DNA from: Cercis canadensis
Taxonomy: Eukaryota; Streptophyta; Magnoliopsida; Fabales; Fabaceae
DNA length: 64,000 nt
Direction: 5' to 3'
Assembly: GCA_003255065.1 (NCBI GenBank)
Contig: QAOA01006931.1
Coordinates: 1,941,542-2,005,541, forward strand
The translations under genes were made by a program, and so were the position numbers. The notes under the pieces were generated by a model. It searched no databases and was not told the DNA's origin. It worked only from the letters and a program-made list of their open reading frames with translations. Positions within the stretch are counted from its first letter, which is position 1. Every line of letters begins with the position of its first letter. Of this stretch, positions 50,800-63,689 are shown in pieces.

Positions 50800-53700
50800 G
50801 ACTCTTAGACAGCCTGAACTGACTTTTTTCTGATGGAAGCTGATCTTTAACTTGATCTTGGCTTGGAATATTGCTGCTTTTGAATCCAGCAAGGATACAA
50901 GTGGAAGATGGTCCCTGGAGATTAAATGAGGAGAGAACGGTGCCAAGGGTTTTTGTAGATCCTAATAATTAAATTAGGGAAGAAAAGAAAAACGTTCACG
51001 GATAGGTAACAAAAAAAAGAGAGTTCACGGAGATTTGTTTTTTCTCTAGACTCTAGAGCGGATCTATATATTTTATGATCAGCAAGTGACGTATTTAATA
51101 GTTTAATTGTATCAACAGTAATGTTTCATTTGTTATTGTTTCGTTTAGTTTTATTTTAAAGAGTAGAAAATCAAAATGAATAACTTAATCATTAATATTA
51201 ATAGGAACGCAAGTGGAAAGTGAAAGGCATGGTCGCCTGTGATAGACACAATTAACTTATTCATTGTCTAGAGCATGAACTTGTCGACAATTAATGTTAG
51301 CTTCTGGTTGCTTCTTGACCTTGGTACAGTGATTTATCAATGCTATGTTTCCCTTTTGGGGTATTAACAGACGGAGCAGCTCAAACATCTGCTAGGATTC
51401 ATAGTCTGGGAAGTGGTAGATGGTAATAAAAGTGTCCATTGGAACAGCTGAATGCTCTTGGTTAATAACTGTAGGGCAACTACTCTTTTTTGCCTAAGCT
51501 GTTTGCTGCCTACTTCAATATATTTATGCTTAAGTATCTCTAGGTTTGTCCGCATGAGAATGAGGCATAATTTACGTGTCCCCTTCCTTCAATTCTAGAA
51601 TTCAGGAACATATAATCTTTTTTTTTTTAAGAAAAATATTCTTATATTATTTGTACAAAACCTATAGTGTATAATTTTTTTTGTACAACAGGCATGACTT
51701 AATTAAAAAAAAAAAAGTAAACCAATGCAAAATGTTTTTTGAATTTAAAAGTTTTAAACAGTATAATTGTACATGTGTAAAAATAATATGAATGTTCCCA
51801 TCTTGCCCTGTGTCTAATGAAATCATGATGACAGCAGATGATGCTTCGAAAGTGAAATCACAAAAAACCGCTAATTAGTTTTTCCTAAACAAGATATATG
51901 TGGCTATCTAGGAAAACTATCAACATTAAGTTTTATTTCACTCGTAACAAAAAAATTAAAATAAAAGGCTTAATTATAATTTTATTTTCATATTTTTAGC
52001 AAAATAAATGATTTGGTTTCCTATTTTAAAAATGAACTATTTAATTTCTTTATTTTTATAAAATAAATAATTTTGGTCTCTAAAATTTAACTGCACCCTT
52101 TAACATGGCAATAATTTTTTTTTATTCTTAATCATTTTTTCATCTCTCTTAAGAAGAAAAAAGGAAGAAAAAGTTGAAGGAGAAGATTGCACACATAAAT
52201 ACGATGATTCAGATTAAAGAAAGAGACAAAGGTGGGGGCAGAGGAGGCAAAAAAGGTGGAGTGGGTGTAATGGTAATTTGAAAAGTCAAAAGAAAAGATA
52301 ATAATTACGAGAAAATTCTAATGTTTTGCTCTATAACCCATGTGCGTTTTGTTACAAAAAATGCATAATCATTTTTTCGTTTTTTTATCAATGATTATGC
52401 ATTTTCTTAAATATGTATTTTATTGTTTTTTTAAAAATATTTTATCAGAATCTTTTACATTTTAGTATTTTTTACAAAAAAAAATTAGCATTTTTTACAT
52501 AAAATGTGTTTTACATGTTAATATTTTTTTAAAAAAAATGTTGTAATATTTTAATATTTTTTTTATAAAAATACATTAGTATGTATTAAATAAAAAAAAA
52601 GTTGACTCATTTTAATAAATAATTTTAAAATTAACATAAACATGTATTTACTTTATTAAATGACATTATTCTTGTAAATTTGCCTTTTTTCATCTCTCTT
52701 TCCCTCTCCCACTCATCTTCTTCCTCACGTTCCTCCCTCTCGCAATTTTCTTCAATCTTCTTCATTTTTACCAAGCAGCCACACTCACGCCACTATGGCC
52801 TGGTAGGAACCCAGCACCAAGTGCAGAATGTACCACTTGTCGGCACCCAATCCCACCAGTCAATTGGGGCATTTCCTATGCCTGGAGCCACCAATCAAAA
52901 TACCATAGGAGGAGACCAACCACTGAATAAGCATATCTATTCTACTTTTGTTTTTCATTTTAGTGTTTTTTTCTCGTTTTCAAGCTGAAGTTTCTGTTGC
53001 AGATGGGGATATGTTTTCCATTTGGGGTCCGTCCTATGTAATAATAGACGATGGCTTCCATCTTTTTAAACAGAAAATGTTATGTATTTATGGATGCTGC
53101 TGAAATTTTCCTCCTCAATATCTCTCTTTATTTGTGCTTGCAGATAACAAATTATAATCTATTTTTCTGTGCTTTGAATTTGAATTTATTCATCTAAAAT
53201 AGTAGAGTTAGGGAGTTATAAACGGTTAAAGCTAAGTTACCGAATTCAAATCAAGAAGCCTATGTTGCAGCCATACTCTTTGTGCTAATGAACCTCACAC
53301 AACAGCTTGGGAGTTAGGTAAGATACGGATAATTTAGTTTATTAATCCCAATCCCAATACTTACAATCAACTGTTGATGCACATGCACAAAATCCTTTAC
53401 CTGACGTCTAGGATCCACAAAATAAAACCTGCTCCGGTCCCTTCTTGTTAAGCAGTTAAAGCCCGTCGACAAACTTGCCATTCATCTTTGGGGCAGTCGG
53501 AGAGTCGATTCGAGTCAAACGGCAGATCAAGGCCACAGATTTACCGTACCCCACCTAGAAATCACGGTCCAACAAGATCTCCATATATTCATAAAATATA
53601 GGGGACAGAAAAAAGACGACGGTACAGCTTGACAAGTCTAATTGTTCAGCAAAACAAGGTTCCCAGTTGCCGATGGACAATATTGTCTAGCACATTGACC

Positions 53701-54270
53701 TTATTCAAACTAACATAAATATTTAATATATATTTAGTGTCAAATTTGTTAAAATCTTTAATTCTTTATTGCAGTGGAAACATATTCATTTCACTAGAAA
53801 TCTATTTAAATATTTATATTGAATTCATAAGTAATAAACATACATGATTTCCTTTCTTTTTTTTTAATTTTAGGGGAAATTCATGATTACTTTTCAAAAT
53901 AAAGCAACACGTCAATAAAGTTGTATACAAATATTGCAAAGTTTATGACTTTTGAATTGAGCTAGGCAAACACAAGAGACTAGAGTATAAAAGTCATTAT
54001 ATCTAAAAGTTCTTATTGAGTTTGTGTATTATAACCTTCCCCTCTCAATAAAAGTTGAATGCATTAAGCAAAAAAAACATCAACATAAATTTTCTTTTCT
54101 ACCAAGACACCTTTAGGTGAAGCCATCACTAGCTCACTGATAAGGCCGCTAATCAATAACTATATGTGTCGCTTCGGTTTAAATCTGCCCCATCACTGCC
54201 ACATAAGACAACCAACATTATACCGGTTACCCACTAAATCTGTACCGGTTTGTAGCTAAGAAGCACCAAA
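50800..54270. other. gene-poor intergenic region
   Basis: Mostly AT-rich (for example 52380-52660). An exon-like 145-base segment lies at 52790-52935 within a Ser/Phe-rich frame. No other coding, RNA or clear repeat feature is supported. Confidence 0.45.
52790..52935 (+). pseudogene. possible captured exon fragment
   Basis: Within an otherwise low-complexity frame, this stretch translates to balanced, Gln/Asn/Pro-rich sequence (GLVGTQHQVQNVPLVGTQ, QSIGAFPMPGATNQNTIGG). It looks like part of an exon from a disordered regulatory protein. I do not recognise the parent, and no adjacent exons were found. Confidence 0.25.
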
Positions 54271-54274
54271 ACGT

Positions 54275-55130
54275 CTGAAATCATGGCGTACCCGTTTCGG
54301 GTACGTTTTCGAAACGCGAAACATGTTTCCATCTAGGAAATGCCCAACTTTTTTTTTTATTTCCATTTCCACCATGGATCTGCAGCAAAGGGGCTTCCGC
54401 AACACCCTGCATCAAAGGGGTAAGCGCTTGTCGTTGAGAAAGCAGGAATGCCTCGTAAAGCTTCCCCTTTCGCATGAGAGAGAGAGAGAGAGAAATACAT
54501 ATAACACACAAAACAAAAGCAGCAAATTACAGTAGAAAGAGACCAAGCAAGGCCTAGTTGTGATTCTGCTTCTTCATCCGTCCTCGCTTTAATTTCTTAC
54601 TAAAAGGAAAATCGAGTAAAGCAATTCGTACGAGAAGCAGAGATTGTGTTTCTCAAGCCAAGAAACAAGAGCATATGCTAATCCAATAGAGGTGGAAGAC
54701 GAGCAGAGAGATTTGAGGAGTTGATGCCAGAGTGTGGCTAGGACAACTCGGTAAGTTTCAACGAGTTGGAACTCAATTGTGTCAAGTGAAGTTGGAGAAG
54801 CCGAGTCCAAATGAGACTCGGGCTCAGTGCTAGTTGCTGCCATCGTGGCATAGGTGGGTGAATTGGAGAGAAAACGAAGGAGGGGCGTCAAGTCATAGTG
54901 ACGTGTTTAGAGGGAAAGAGCTATGTTATTGATCGATTATGACGTGGCAACGAGATAGCATGGCTGTGAGAATATCAATATTTGACACACTACTATTTTC
55001 TTAATCAATATTTGTATTTTCTTAATTTATAGAGTATGATGTAATGTACCATACCCATATTTTTTTGAAATGTTGTTGTATCGACATTTCGTACCCGTAC
55101 CAGATACGAAACCCGTACTCCTGCTACATA
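54275..55130. mobile_element. possible non-autonomous DNA element with GTACCCG subterminal motifs
   Basis: The left edge carries GCGTACCCGTTTCGGGTACG and the right edge carries CGTACCCGTACCAGATACG, motifs in partly inverted orientation about 0.8 kb apart. Clusters of short palindromic repeats of this type are typical of hAT-like subterminal regions. Inside is a 100-codon minus-strand frame (54589-54891) with Leu-rich helical sequence and no known domain. Exact ends and target duplication were not resolved. Confidence 0.3.
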
Positions 55131-55866
55131 GCTTTGTAGGTTCAAGCTAGTTCACACCCAAGTACAAGCAAAAACTAGTTGGTGTGACTGCTTCACCGGT
55201 TTACTTGTTGGATCAGCCAGTTCGGTCTACTTTTCCGAACAGTGACAGCCAGTTGGACAATTTTTTGCCTTTATTTTTCCATAAACAGATTAAAGACTCT
55301 TAACCACACGTAAGAAATCCAATTGAAACATTCAACCCTTGCATCCAAGACAGCAAAAATAAACTAACAAAACAGATGAACAAACCACGAGCACGAAAAT
55401 ATCAGTCAAAGTCACAGTTCAAAAAATGAAAAGAAAACATTATACTTTAAAGACCTATATACAACCATATGGGACATCATCAACACGCAAGGCACTGCAT
55501 ACCATATGATACTTGCACAGATGCAAGCACATGTGCATGCTGCTGCTTATCCAACATATCCTGTCTGTGGCAAGCAAGGTAACTCACTTGACCTCAACCA
55601 TTGCCTCAAAACATCATTCCAGTTAGCTAAATCCGCATGCCTTCATAAAAATTTTGTTTCAGCAGTTCACGGGTTGAAAAGCTTAAGCTTAAGTTTAACT
55701 CTAAAGAACCTACATACACAGTCTGCATAGCAAAACAATTCATACAAGTAGAGTAGTCTAATTTAAATATCATAAAGCATGCAGGTCTAGTTAACATCAG
55801 CAAATACAAAAAAATTCCAAAATCAACTGTCTGAAAGTTTGGACCACCACATTCCAACACAAAAAC

Positions 55867-58800
55867 TCACTGTACACGGCGACGCTTATTCTCAATGTTA
55901 CCAAAAAACTGGTGGACATCCGCAGCAGTGATTGGCTTTGAAGAGTCCACAGACTCCTGTAGTGAAATAAAAAATATAGTTAATCACGGCATCATTTAAT
56001 TAAACAAGGCCATGCACATGCACCCTTGTCTCACCCTACACCATTCTGGACCAATGAACAAGCAAGAGATAAGAAATTTATCCCATGGAGAACATACCAG
56101 GAAAGCACGAAGCCCATCCTTCATGTCTTCAATGGCGCTCAAAACCTCCACTTTCTCTACGTGCCCAAGTTTATTCAAGAAACTTAAATCAGCACCCTGC
56201 TGCAGCTGCAGCTGCAGCTTTTCTTCCCTCCTTTGTTTTGCAATTTTCTCATACTCCACAATTGAGTCTTCCTTGTCAAGCAGAAAAGCAATCCGCTTCT
56301 GATTGTAAAACTCCAAGCAATGGTCACATTTGCATAGAGCATCTCTCCAATTTTTAGAAAGAAACATTGATTTACCATCTGGAACTGGGGAAGCAACCAG
56401 AATGTTAACACTAAGAAGACAATTAGTATGCAGATTGACGCCTTGTGTACATTGACTTAAAGCCATACTACTGTCACAATTTTTTCCCACAATCAGATCC
56501 TCCCCACCAGAAATAGATTCAGAATCAGCTTTAGCAGGAGAATCCTGAGAACATGTCTCACTTATTAGCTTTCCAGATCCACAAGCTGAAGGTATATCTT
56601 CTAGAACACCTTTATCCTTGCTGACTTTGATGGTAGCATCTGGCTGCTTTCCTGGAGCCCATATGTATTCGGGATATAGTCTTAGAAAGTGACATACTTC
56701 AGAACATGACCTACATATAAAGTCCTCATACAGAGGCTCCCCTTCATCATCCCTTGGAATCTGCAGTATAGAAAAAGGAATAGATAATTAAAGTAGCAAG
56801 ATAGAAAATGTTCCATATTTCAGACATAATCAATAATAATAATTACATCACACATAATTTTCTTTCATACTTTCTTCTCTCTTTTTTTGTGGGGGGGGAG
56901 AGCATTTTAAATTTAACGCAAATATGATAACCCTATGCCATAGAATTACTTAGATGAATTGCTTTGACATCAAAACATATAGTTGCCAGCACCTAAAACC
57001 AAAAATCTGTTAAGCAGAATTTGATCCACTGATGCAGTGAAAAGACTATAATATGCAGCAAGCTATCATTTGTTTGATGCTAGATTTAGCTGAGGGATAC
57101 TCAAGGTCCATGCAGAAACTGAGGCAAGACAGCTTAAGTTTAAGATGACACCAGTTACCTAGATCTGGCACAAGCTAATACCAGAGAGTATAAAGTTCCA
57201 TAAGGCTTCATAAAACAATATATTCTACCATAGCATACATACACTTCCTATGGTAAATGATTTCAGTTTTAGAGGCAACACTACAATTTGTACCAATGAC
57301 GTCAAATCATCTAATTTAGATTTTAGAAACGTGTAAATTTATAAAGTTCTCTTATGCTTGAATATTTCAATTGTTTCTAAGTAGTGGACCAAGAGCAACC
57401 CAACATATAGTTACAAGATCTACTCTTAAGTCTAAAGGATTCCAGTAACATCAATACCCCCACAGGGGCATCCAGCAAATGATGATCTCAACAAATTTTG
57501 TCCTTAGTGGAAGAACTATGGAGCATGAGAGAGAGAGAGAGACAGAGGGCGTGGGGGAATAGTAACCAAGAGATTCTGATAAACATAACTCAATTCTAGT
57601 GAACTAAAAGTACAAATAACCTAAGACCTGGCAAAACAATTGTAGACCAAAGACCTCTTTCCAAGGTACCAACCTCATCAGGAGACTGAAGACCAAGGTG
57701 CTCCTCATGAAACCAGTCCTCACAGCAACAGCACTGTATCATCTCTACTTGCTCTTCAGCATCTGGATCTGGATAAGGGCGACCACATGTGCAATATGAA
57801 CCTTTAAAGTTGTGATTGTAGGAATTGTCCGCATTTTCAATCTCTTTATTTGGGAAAATCTTGCAGTAGAACTCCCCAAATTTTGAATTTCCACAATCAC
57901 ACCTAAAGTTTCTTTTTGTCCACAGTTCCACGATCTTCACAGAATAGCAATGGTGAAAACCATAAGCTAATTCAGTAAGAGGATTGATCAAGCAAACAAA
58001 ATTATATAGGATACTACTCTAGTCATACATGATAAGGAGTAAAGTTGGAGCAATAAGTATATAAGGTATATCGGTTCCTAGCATCATAGTATGTCAGTCC
58101 CATTCCAAAAAAACCAAACATGAGATAATTTTTTCCAAACAGCCAACCCATAGTTTGGTCAATAGTAAATAAATGTTTTAAATTGAACCATGATTTATTT
58201 GTAAATATCAATATTAAGATAATAATTAAAGATTGCAGGGAACCAGGGAGCTGATACAAATGAATCCCTCATCTTACAGAAAGATCCGAGATTTTAATTA
58301 TAAGACAAACTGCAACTTTTCCCAGTCTTGGAAAAACAACAATGCAATATAGAAAATTATTTATGATAAAAAACCTCCAAAACTGGATGACATCAAAATT
58401 TTCTCAGTTCTTTAATGAAATAATCATAACAAATCAAATATTCGTTTTGACTTGCACAATAAAAAAGTATTCTCACATTTCAATTTGAAGGACAGATTAA
58501 AACAAAATACAGAGGCATTGTTAATTGTACAGTTATTAAATCCACAATTCTTGTGTCACTATATAAGAAAAGAGCTACCTGATGGCCATCATGACAAGAC
58601 AACGAGCAAGCTGTGCAAACTCCAGCATTCCCATCTGGGGTGCAGGTGAGGCAAGAAAAAACAGCTTGTCTTTTCATATAACCTTTACTATAGGTACACT
58701 CCTTGCCTTCATCGCCCCCCAAAACTAAATCAGCTTCCTATGTAAAAAAAAAAAAAAAAAAGAGAAGAAGAAGAAACGCATTTAGGATACATATAAGCAA

Positions 58801-60182
58801 ACTGGTCACTGTTCTATATGATGCAATCAAAAACCATCTAATCCCCAAATTTGTAGTCTTTGATAGATAATCGAGAAACCATTTTTACATCTTTAGCTAC
58901 TTCAAGTTATCTCCACTCACTTTCCTTTAAAATAAGAGAGATTTTATTTGTCAAAGAAAGAACAAAACCAAGAAAGAAACATGCAACAGTTATGTTTAAG
59001 ATTATGTTTTGAAAAACAATTTGGAATTTTCCAAGCATTACAATAAATACACACACATACATCAGAGTGAAGCTACCATGAAGACAGAAATGATCCCCGT
59101 TCTGAAGTAAACCATAACAGAACAGATTAATCAAAGGACCACTGTAATCCTAAGTAGCAATGAGGTAACCAGTCTATGCACTGTCATCCAGAACAGCCGC
59201 AGCCATATTATTGATCTATGATTGGGTATGGAAAAAGCAACCACAGAGACCTCCAACAATCTGAATTTGTACTATGCTGTTTAATGGTATATCATATTAT
59301 TAGTCCTATAAATAGTCATTTTTTTGTCAACACTCAATAGCCACTTCAATGCACTTGGCTTGTATGTGAACCAATTCTTTAATTTAGAAGGGTGCCTGGC
59401 CATCTCAATCTTATATGCAAGTTACTTTAGCTTGAACAAAAGCTCCTGGTGCCAATAATAATACCGCAGAAAAAGCCTCAACTCCATTCCCAATATAATT
59501 ATAGATATGACTTCAAAAAAGAAAAATGGGTAACCAGGATGAACATTTGAACTAATCCCTTAAAGTATAAATCCCAAGTAGAAAGGACTTATATTATTCT
59601 CCATATCAATTTTCTTTCCCCTTACAGAATACAAATTCTGGAAAGCTTTGATTGATAACTCAATTAACTTCTATAAACTTTCTTTACTTCTTTTTTGTTT
59701 GTCTTAATTTCTCATTTTTAAATACATGTTTAGTGTAAGATTCCATGAAAAACACTCTTATTTTCCTCTCCGTTCTCTTTATCTTTTGAGTAGATAGCTA
59801 GAGAATAGCATTTTCTAGCTGGCATATGTTGGAGCGCTAGTAACAGTTTCAAACACATAGAACTACTACATTTAAAATTTGAAACCAAAATTAGCCTTCT
59901 CCCGTATATATCCTTTGTTACCTATGACAAGTAAAAGAATTCCATCCAACAAACCATATTACATAGAGCTATAAACTAAAAAAGGCAGAACCAGAAGAAC
60001 TATATAATTCACAACAGTTTCATCAATCAAATGAGTTGATAACACATCACACAGCCAGGAAATTATAGCAAAAATGTTGAAAATAGACTCACCAGCTCCT
60101 CCTCCTCAATTTCCTTAAGGTACTCGTCTATTGTAAAAGCGTTCTCAACTTGCTCAGCTTCATCATTGAACGCATCATCCAT
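55867..60182 (-). CDS. UBR7-like E3 ligase with UBR box and PHD-type finger (AT4G23860-like)
   Basis: Five exons join in frame: 60093-60182, 58579-58737, 57674-57934, 56098-56760 and 55867-55956. They encode 420 residues. A short acidic N-terminus (MDDAFNDEAEQVENAFTIDE) precedes the UBR-type zinc region at about 44-98, with Cys44, Cys59, Cys62, Cys71, Cys74, Cys78, His79, His82, Cys95 and Cys97. The PHD-like finger runs from Cys131/Cys133 through CCCCEDWFHEEHLGL (151-165) to FICRSC (about 185-189). The C-terminus has a coiled segment and a conserved PITAADVHQFFGNIENKRRR tail. In animals UBR7 acts on histone H2B; the plant substrate is not established. A 5' UTR intron lies between about 60411 and 60230, and an AAACCCTAG telo-box lies at 60326-60334 within it. 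No damage is seen. Confidence 0.92.
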
Positions 60183-60699
60183 TTTTTGCAAAACTGAATT
60201 ATTTCCGAATTGCACGCTCGGTTCCTAAAATGTAACATAAACGTATAGATCAATGAAAAGAAATATATGCACCAACAAGGCATAGATTCTTTATTTGATG
60301 AACTTACACAGATCCCTAGGTTAGGAAACCCTAGATTCCACGAAAACAAAAGTTGAAATTTCAAAGGAAAGGGAAAATTATAAAGGAAGAAAGAAAAATT
60401 TAGCGTACCTAATACTGTGAGCAAGACATTAGGGCACTCAATGTTCAATTATATAGTTAAAACAGGCGACGCAGATTCCGGAGCAAGATGAGAGACAGCG
60501 GTGGAGAAGAGGGAAAAAGAGAGATCGTGCTACTATGGAGCAGAGATATGGGTCTTATACTTCACTTTTATCATAACGAGAAGATATATTGGTGTTAGGG
60601 CTTTATGTGTAGTAAGGACTATACGGACATTTTCCCGCCATATCGGAGGCCTTTTGTTTTTTTTTTTTGGGGGATGGGATGTGCCTGCATTCACATATC

Positions 60700-60915
60700 A
60701 AATGCAGTAAATTGTTACTAGAGAAGTAACAAATCACAAGAACATTGAGCTCAATAACAACAAAAGATATTACAAGACAAGAAAATTCTATGAGGCCTAG
60801 CAGTATCCAATCTACGGTGTCCATGTTTAGCACCATAAAACACTTTGGCAAGGATTTGAACCTAAGATTTTTTATTGAGGCAAAATATCTCTTACCACTT
60901 TAACCAAAGTACTTT
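60700..60915 (-). mobile_element. tRNA-derived SINE-like insertion
   Basis: Read leftwards, TGGTTAAAGTGGTAAG (60906-60891) matches an RNA polymerase III A box and GGTTCAAATCC (60862-60852) matches a B box, about 30 bases apart. This is the arrangement at the head of plant tRNA-derived SINEs. The body ends somewhere near 60700, with no clear tail. It lies just upstream of the UBR7-like gene. Confidence 0.45.
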
Positions 60916-61321
60916 TTTAAAAAAAAATATTGATAATTGTTAGTTTGTTACGCTACGTCCTACAGAAATTTTAGACACAATGTCATAATAGTTGTAAAAG
61001 AAATAGTGATATAATTATATTATTTACACATTAATTACTTTTATAATGTTATACATAATAGTTTTAAAATTTAACTAGACTAACTTAATTAAACTATAAT
61101 TAAGACCACTTAATTTTTTTTATACTCAAATTTTACATACTATCTCACTATTGGTGCAGATATACTTTCTCCAAAAGAAAATAGACAATGATGAACCTTG
61201 TGACTCGTGTTATTGGTCCTTCCGAGGAATTTAATACTTGCAATTTTGATAAACAATAATATTCAATAATTTAATTTTTCCTTTAACAACTTACTGATGA
61301 AAACTAACTTTAAATTATTTT

Positions 61322-62702
61322 AAGGTCTTGTTTGGATAAACAACTTATTTTAAGTGTTTATATAAGAAGATTTTATATAACAAATTTTATTGAAATAAGT
61401 TCCTTTTAAAATAAGCTTATTTGTGTTTTGATATATTGTTTGATAAGTGTTTTTGTAGTAATTGCATATGTTTGAATATATAATTGTACAAGGACTTTTA
61501 AATCTAAAAATTACTAAAACATGCATTAACACACAAGAATAATAAAAATTTACATAAAACTAGTTGTAGGATAATGCCCATAGAAAAAATGGAGAGTATA
61601 AACTCTCAAGCTCATGAATTCAAACTGAAGCTTGCGTATGGCATAAATTGGGAAAAGAAGAAAAATGAAACACAATTAATTAGCTACTCTTGCATTATTA
61701 GTTTCCAGAATATGGAGATCTAAAACCTATGCAACACAATATATCAAATGCAAAAGAAATCTCTAAGAAAGCAAGCATATTAGTATTTGTCCCAAGACAA
61801 ATCAACTTATTATCTAAACAAATCCAGTAAACCCACATGAAAATTTGAATCTACAACTCATTATCTCTCTTCACGAAATGGGAAAATTGATGGCCGAAAG
61901 ACTAGACGGTGGCAAACGATGGGACAAATGGCAACAAAACCACCTGGACACAAGAATGATATAACAAATCTGCATAATAGTTATGAAAATTAGCAATGGG
62001 CTCCAGAAGATAAGTGGCAAGGATTGGAATTTTGGTTTCCAATTGAGGGCTATATTATCCAGAAAAATAAAAGAAACAGCTATGCATAAAACGGCCAACA
62101 TAATCAATAAATCATAATTTTCAGGGAACAAAATCAGAGTGTTTAACGAAGTTCTGCTAATGGGTTGTCTTTGACCCCTTGACCACGTCGCAATGAAGGA
62201 GCTTCACTCGCTGATCTGATCCTTGTGCTGTCGATTATGACGGAGATGGGTGGTTCAGTCTCTAGTGGCAGATCCTCACTCTATATGAGCTTCAAATATG
62301 TGTTGATTTGAGCTTTAGGATTTGATGGACTAGGATTCCGTAGTCGTTTTCTGTTCTCCCCCTTTCATTTATCTCTATGTTTCTTCTCTATTACCCAAAT
62401 CATTGTCTTTATGTCTTTCAATCTCATGTGGTTGACGATGGAAGGGTGATATTCCTTTGCCATGGCAGAGAGGAGAGAAAACATGTCTTTGGTTCTTTCT
62501 ATTTGCCATGGGCAGATGCAGGAATTCTTAATTTTGATTAAGATTATTTTTATTCAAAAATATAATAACAATAGCTGCGGCTGTTTTTAGCTTTCGCAGC
62601 CACTTATTTTAATAAGATTCATTTTGTAGCGTATAAAAATAAGCTCAAAATAACTTATTTAGTATCATAAGCTCATAATATAAGTTAATCTAAACAACTA
62701 CA
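61322..62702. mobile_element. putative hAT-like non-autonomous element, ~1.4 kb
   Basis: The left end reads GGTCTTGTTTGGATAAACAA followed by CTTATTTTAAG. The reverse complement of the right end reads GTAGTTGTTTAGATTAACTTATA and then AAGTTATTTTGAGCTTAT. This TTGTTTGGATAA...CTTAT-AAGC style is common in plant hAT MITEs. No transposase is seen, and the target duplication is unclear. A GC-richer interior segment at about 62130-62340 is unexplained. Confidence 0.4.
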
Positions 62703-63448
62703 AAATTATCTTATAAGTGCTTATAAGAGCAGAGAAGTTCAATAAGTCATAAGTTTTGTTATCCGAGCCTAAGCCAGTCATTGTCTAGTGGCAATACGGC
62801 ATTAACAATTCGCAGGTCTTTTCATATCATTATTACTTGTTGGGTTAATTCGCACGTCCTTTTCTATTCTAAAAGACCAACTATTTCCGTGCTAAACATG
62901 GTTATGACATGAACATATGTTGCGCGATGTCGAGGGATTAATACAAAAGAAACTAAGCTTAATAGAAAGTTTGAAATATAATAGTTTAATTCAATTCTCG
63001 ATTGAGTTTTTATACTATTTTTTTCATTTAATTATAGATCATCATAGTTTAAATTTTCAAATTATAGGAGCTCAAATATATTTTAACCTAAAATATTTAT
63101 ATGACGTGTGTGCTACTGCTAATATAAATATGTCAATGATTTTCATCCTGTATAATACTTTTATAAACATTTTAATGATTGACCGTTGATAATTCAACTT
63201 CAAAGTTTGATATTTAAAATGAGGTAGTGTCTCTGTAATCCAAATTTCTTTTATTGAACTTTTTTAATTCCTGAACTTTACTGGTAATGACTAATGAACA
63301 AGGAAAAAGAAAAAAAAAAAGGAAGTAGTGGGAGCAGGCAGTCTACTCATATGAATCCAACATATCAAAATCTGGCCTTGGCTCACATCGTGTTTCTCCT
63401 CTAAATTGTATATTGGCTACCTTGCCACCCTCATTGTTAATATTATTC
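62703..63448. other. AT-rich intergenic region
   Basis: No gene is seen. The 90-codon frame at 62917-63189 translates to Ile/Asn/Tyr-rich sequence, as expected from AT-rich noncoding DNA. Confidence 0.45.
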
Positions 63449-63689
63449 ATGTTTCTGTTCCTTCCTCACTCAATTACAATTACAATAGCTCAAGTTTGTG
63501 AAAGCACATCATGCGGGAAGCGGCGGAGTTTCTATTGAGTTCCCTTTTCGGTTGAGAGGAGGTAATCAAAGCAGCTTCAATTGTGGGTACCCAGGGTTCG
63601 AACTTTCTGATAATCATTATTTCTTCAATTGTGAGTCTGTTCCATGTCTAATGAGTGGATATCACCGTGATCTTTGTGAAATTGGGTAA
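63449..63689 (+). pseudogene. 5' fragment of a WAK/LRK10L or ATL-type GUB_WAK extracellular domain gene
   Basis: The ATG at 63449 opens a short hydrophobic start and reads ...IAQVCESTSCG, then stops within 11 codons. Shifting one base after TGCGGG restores SGGVSIEFPFRLRGGNQSS ... CGYPGFELS. This is the start of a cysteine-rich galacturonan-binding (GUB_WAK) domain as found in RING-H2 ATL20/21-type and LRK10-like proteins. Beyond FELS the similarity is lost and a stop follows at 63687-63689. The extra base could be a sequencing error, but the lost similarity suggests real decay. The rest of the window (63690-64000) shows no further exon. Confidence 0.6.

Noticed and set aside
61871-62131. 86-codon hydrophobic minus-strand frame as a membrane protein
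   Set aside because: It lies within a putative DNA element, and the hydrophobicity comes from AT-rich codons. No family match is recognisable.
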